Below are positions 62,016 through 64,000 of a DNA stretch of 64,000 nt, piece after piece (position 1 is the stretch's first letter; every line of letters starts with the position of its first letter). The DNA comes from Solobacterium sp. (GTDB lineage: Bacteria; Bacillota_I; Bacilli_A; Erysipelotrichales; Erysipelotrichaceae), in NCBI GenBank assembly GCA_017404505.1, contig JAFRCE010000022.1, positions 1 through 64,000 on the forward strand, read 5' to 3'. The notes under the pieces are model-generated. The model was not told where the DNA came from and did not search any database. It was given only the letters and a program-made list of their open reading frames with translations. A program made the position numbers and the translations under genes.

Positions 62016-63566
62016 ATGAACTTTTATAAAGACCATTATGATGTCATCGTCATCGGCGGCGCCCTGGCCGGCATGAGCTGTGCCATGAGCCTGGCGAAGG
62101 AGGGGAAGGACGTTCTGATCCTCGAACGCCACAATCTGCCGGGCGGCATGGCCACCAGTTTCGTGCGTTCCGGCATGGAAATGGAAGCCACCCTGCATGA
62201 GATGATGTCCCTGGGTTTAAAGGAAGACCCGCTGTATATCCGCAAGTATCTGGATGAGATGGGTGTCGTCATTGACTGGCTGCGGGTGCCGGAAGCCTAT
62301 CGTCTGCTTTCCCATCCGGACGGCATTGACATTACTCTGCATGCCGGCAGAAGACCGGACGGCACATGGGTATGCGCGGATGAGATCGACATGATCTACA
62401 GCGGCACGAAAGACGAGATCAACCGTCTTCTCGAACTGTGCCGCAGCATCTATGAGTCGGTTCTGTTCCTCAACGAGCATAAGCTGAGCAAGGTGGAAAT
62501 GCTGTTGAAACACGAGCCGCTGGTCAAGACAGCCGGCTACAGTGCCAAGGAAGTGCTGGATAGCGCCTTTGATCTGCCGCTGGCCGTCAAGAAGATCCTC
62601 AGTGCCTACTGGATCTATGTCGGTCAGCCGATGAGCAGCCTGCCGTTTACGATCTACGCCTTCCTGATGGCGGACTATATGATGGGCGGCTCCTTTGTGG
62701 CAAGAGGCTTCTCACATGAGATGTCCGTGGCGATGGCCGAGAAGTGCGAAGAACTGGGTGTCCAGTTTGAATACGGCCAGAATGTTGAAAAGATCCTCGT
62801 CAAAGACAATCATGTCTACGGTGTGAGGACGAGCCGTGGTGATGAGATCCACTGTGACTATATCGCCAGCGCGCCGTATCCGAACACGGTTTACGGCAAG
62901 ATGATTGAACCGCAGTCGGAAGTGCCCAAGGAAGCCCGCCAGTATGCCAACGCGATGCCGATGAGCGTGACCAATTTCTCGGTCGTCCTGCTGCTGGATA
63001 AATCACCGGAAGAACTCAATATCAAAGACTATTCTGTCTTCTCTTCCGATATCCCGTTTGACACCGATGCCTTCTGGGCGGAGGGAAAGAAGATCGGCGG
63101 CTGGAATTATCTGACCACCATCTGTCTGAACTATGCCAATCCGGACTGTGTGCCGGCCGGCATGACGTCGCTTTCCATCACCTATCTGCCCCTGCCGGAA
63201 GCCTTCCTGAATCTGAAAGCGGACGGATACTTCGCGTTCAAGAGAAAAGTTGCCCGGGAAATGATCGACCGCGTGTCGAAACATCTCGGTGTCGACCTGA
63301 AGGAACACATCCAGGAAATCGAAATCGAATCACCGGTGACGATGTCGCACTATACCAGTGACTACCGGGGCGGTATCTATGGTTACCAGCATTCGATGGA
63401 CAACTCGGTCGTCGGCCGTCTCGAAGACCTGGAGAAGGAATTCTATATCAAAGGTCTGGTCGGCTGCGCCAGCCATCAGCTGGTCGGTGACGGCATGGCC
63501 TGCAATATCAACAACGGCCGAATTGCCACCAAGGCAATTCTGGAATGGATGAAGGAGGCGGAATAA
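62016..63566 (+). CDS. FAD-dependent oxidoreductase, phytoene-desaturase-like
   Basis: 516 residues. FAD-binding start YDVIVIGGALAGMSCAMSLAKEGKDVLILERHNLPGG; the usual GxGxxG reads GGALAG. The fold continues as in CrtN/CrtI-type desaturases and saturases, ending SVVGRLEDLEKEFYIKGLVG and GDGMACNINNGRIATKAILEW. Carotenoid genes are absent nearby, so the substrate is probably another unsaturated lipid, and reduction or isomerisation is as likely as desaturation. The following ferredoxin-reductase-like gene begins two bases after the stop and may supply electrons. Confidence 0.82.
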   Translation: MNFYKDHYDVIVIGGALAGMSCAMSLAKEGKDVLILERHNLPGGMATSFVRSGMEMEATLHEMMSLGLKEDPLYIRKYLDEMGVVIDWLRVPEAYRLLSHPDGIDITLHAGRRPDGTWVCADEIDMIYSGTKDEINRLLELCRSIYESVLFLNEHKLSKVEMLLKHEPLVKTAGYSAKEVLDSAFDLPLAVKKILSAYWIYVGQPMSSLPFTIYAFLMADYMMGGSFVARGFSHEMSVAMAEKCEELGVQFEYGQNVEKILVKDNHVYGVRTSRGDEIHCDYIASAPYPNTVYGKMIEPQSEVPKEARQYANAMPMSVTNFSVVLLLDKSPEELNIKDYSVFSSDIPFDTDAFWAEGKKIGGWNYLTTICLNYANPDCVPAGMTSLSITYLPLPEAFLNLKADGYFAFKRKVAREMIDRVSKHLGVDLKEHIQEIEIESPVTMSHYTSDYRGGIYGYQHSMDNSVVGRLEDLEKEFYIKGLVGCASHQLVGDGMACNINNGRIATKAILEWMKEAE

Positions 63567-63567
63567 T

Positions 63568-64000
63568 ATGAAAGTCAAAGGTTTTCTGCAGGATGTCCTG
63601 GGCGCCTCCCGCGTCACCAACGCACGTAGAAATCTGATCAAGAACGCCAGCGTTCTGAATGTCTACAGCGACCCGATCCGGGAAGTCGCAAAGGAAGTGC
63701 ATCCGGAACCGTTCAAAGTCACGGTGGTATCGGTAAGTGACGCATCTCCTACAGCGAAAACATTCCGTCTCAAGCCACTGGCAGGAAAACTGCCGCCGTT
63801 TGAAGCCGGTATGTACGTATCGTTCCAGGATCTAAAGATCGGCAATACGGTGACGACCCGTCCGTTCTCGATCAGCAGCGCCCCGTTTGAGGCGCGAAGC
63901 GAAGATCCGTTCTTTGAAGTCACGATCCGCAAGGGCAGAGACAACGGCTTTGTGTCCAACTACTTCTACAACGAAGTCAGGGAAGGTGATGAGTTTACCG
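63568..64000 (+). CDS. Ferredoxin-NADP reductase-like protein (3' end cut by window)
   Basis: 144 residues visible from ATG 63568 (AAGGAGGCGG upstream). After a ~45-residue lead, the FAD-binding barrel begins: FKVTVVSVSDASPTAKTFRL and the flavin motif TTRPFSISSAPF, then GFVSNYFYNEVREGDEF. The NAD(P) domain and any 2Fe-2S domain lie past the window end. Spaced two bases from the phytoene-desaturase-like gene, so it is probably its redox partner. Confidence 0.82.
   Translation, partial: MKVKGFLQDVLGASRVTNARRNLIKNASVLNVYSDPIREVAKEVHPEPFKVTVVSVSDASPTAKTFRLKPLAGKLPPFEAGMYVSFQDLKIGNTVTTRPFSISSAPFEARSEDPFFEVTIRKGRDNGFVSNYFYNEVREGDEFT

Overview
The window looks like a chromosome segment from a low-to-mid GC member of the Bacillota, most likely an Erysipelotrichales-type gut or oral bacterium. 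That reading rests on the gene content (arginine deiminase with ornithine carbamoyltransferase, GH1 phospho-glycosidases, an mgl sugar importer with CcpA-type cre sites, Nif11-like double-glycine leader proteins), strong AGGAGG ribosome sites and intrinsic terminators after most transcription units. The taxonomic call is inference. I found no rRNA, tRNA or CRISPR array.

Region 1 (1 to about 10.4 kb) is accessory DNA. It starts with a cut RpiR-type regulator, then a visibly AT-richer plasmid-type block on the minus strand: RepA_N-like initiator, DnaC-like helicase loader, MobC and relaxase. Next come two adjacent units that each end in the same core, AGACCCCCTCAGCTCCA. One is 0.7 kb with a RelB/RelE toxin-antitoxin pair. 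The other is 5.1 kb with an MFS transporter, a DUF3737 protein, a LysR regulator, an alpha/beta hydrolase and a decaying tail of two broken genes. A scrap of a second repA lies just beyond. No recombinase is in view.

Region 2 (10.5 to 21 kb) holds a split chromate transporter with a DUF134-NifX metal-sensing regulator behind twin palindromes, a truncated histidine kinase, a YgbA-type protein, a Nif11-like protein, a TlpA-like fusion, a large lipoprotein, small proteins, a YhhN protein and a lipid kinase.

Region 3 (21 to 40.7 kb) is metabolic. An ornithine cyclodeaminase-like LOR/SDH protein, arginine deiminase and ornithine carbamoyltransferase form one operon. Threonine dehydrogenase and glycine C-acetyltransferase degrade threonine, with ROK and MATE genes downstream. 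Then come a lipoprotein 5'-nucleotidase, a GH1 enzyme, an ABCG-like ABC exporter pair, and a CaxA-type exchanger behind a yybP-ykoY manganese riboswitch.

Region 4 (40.7 to 51 kb) is carbohydrate use: mglBAC importer, glycogen branching enzyme, a TIM-barrel protein and a second GH1 enzyme. Two disrupted double-glycine-leader genes sit between the last two.

Region 5 (51 to 58.2 kb) has a multidomain iron-sulfur flavoprotein, a SWIM-domain protein and a WYL-regulated operon (regulator, GyrI-like, GNAT-YoaP, TfoX-like) with a perfect operator.

Region 6 (58.2 to 64 kb, cut by the window end) is the most interesting part. A coupled acyl-ligase, acyl carrier protein and acyl-ACP thioesterase operon is divergent from a close look-alike of the Propionibacterium/Cutibacterium polyunsaturated fatty acid isomerase. 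That gene is followed by a phytoene-desaturase-like flavoprotein and a ferredoxin-reductase-like protein. I read this as a candidate fatty-acid double-bond remodelling system.
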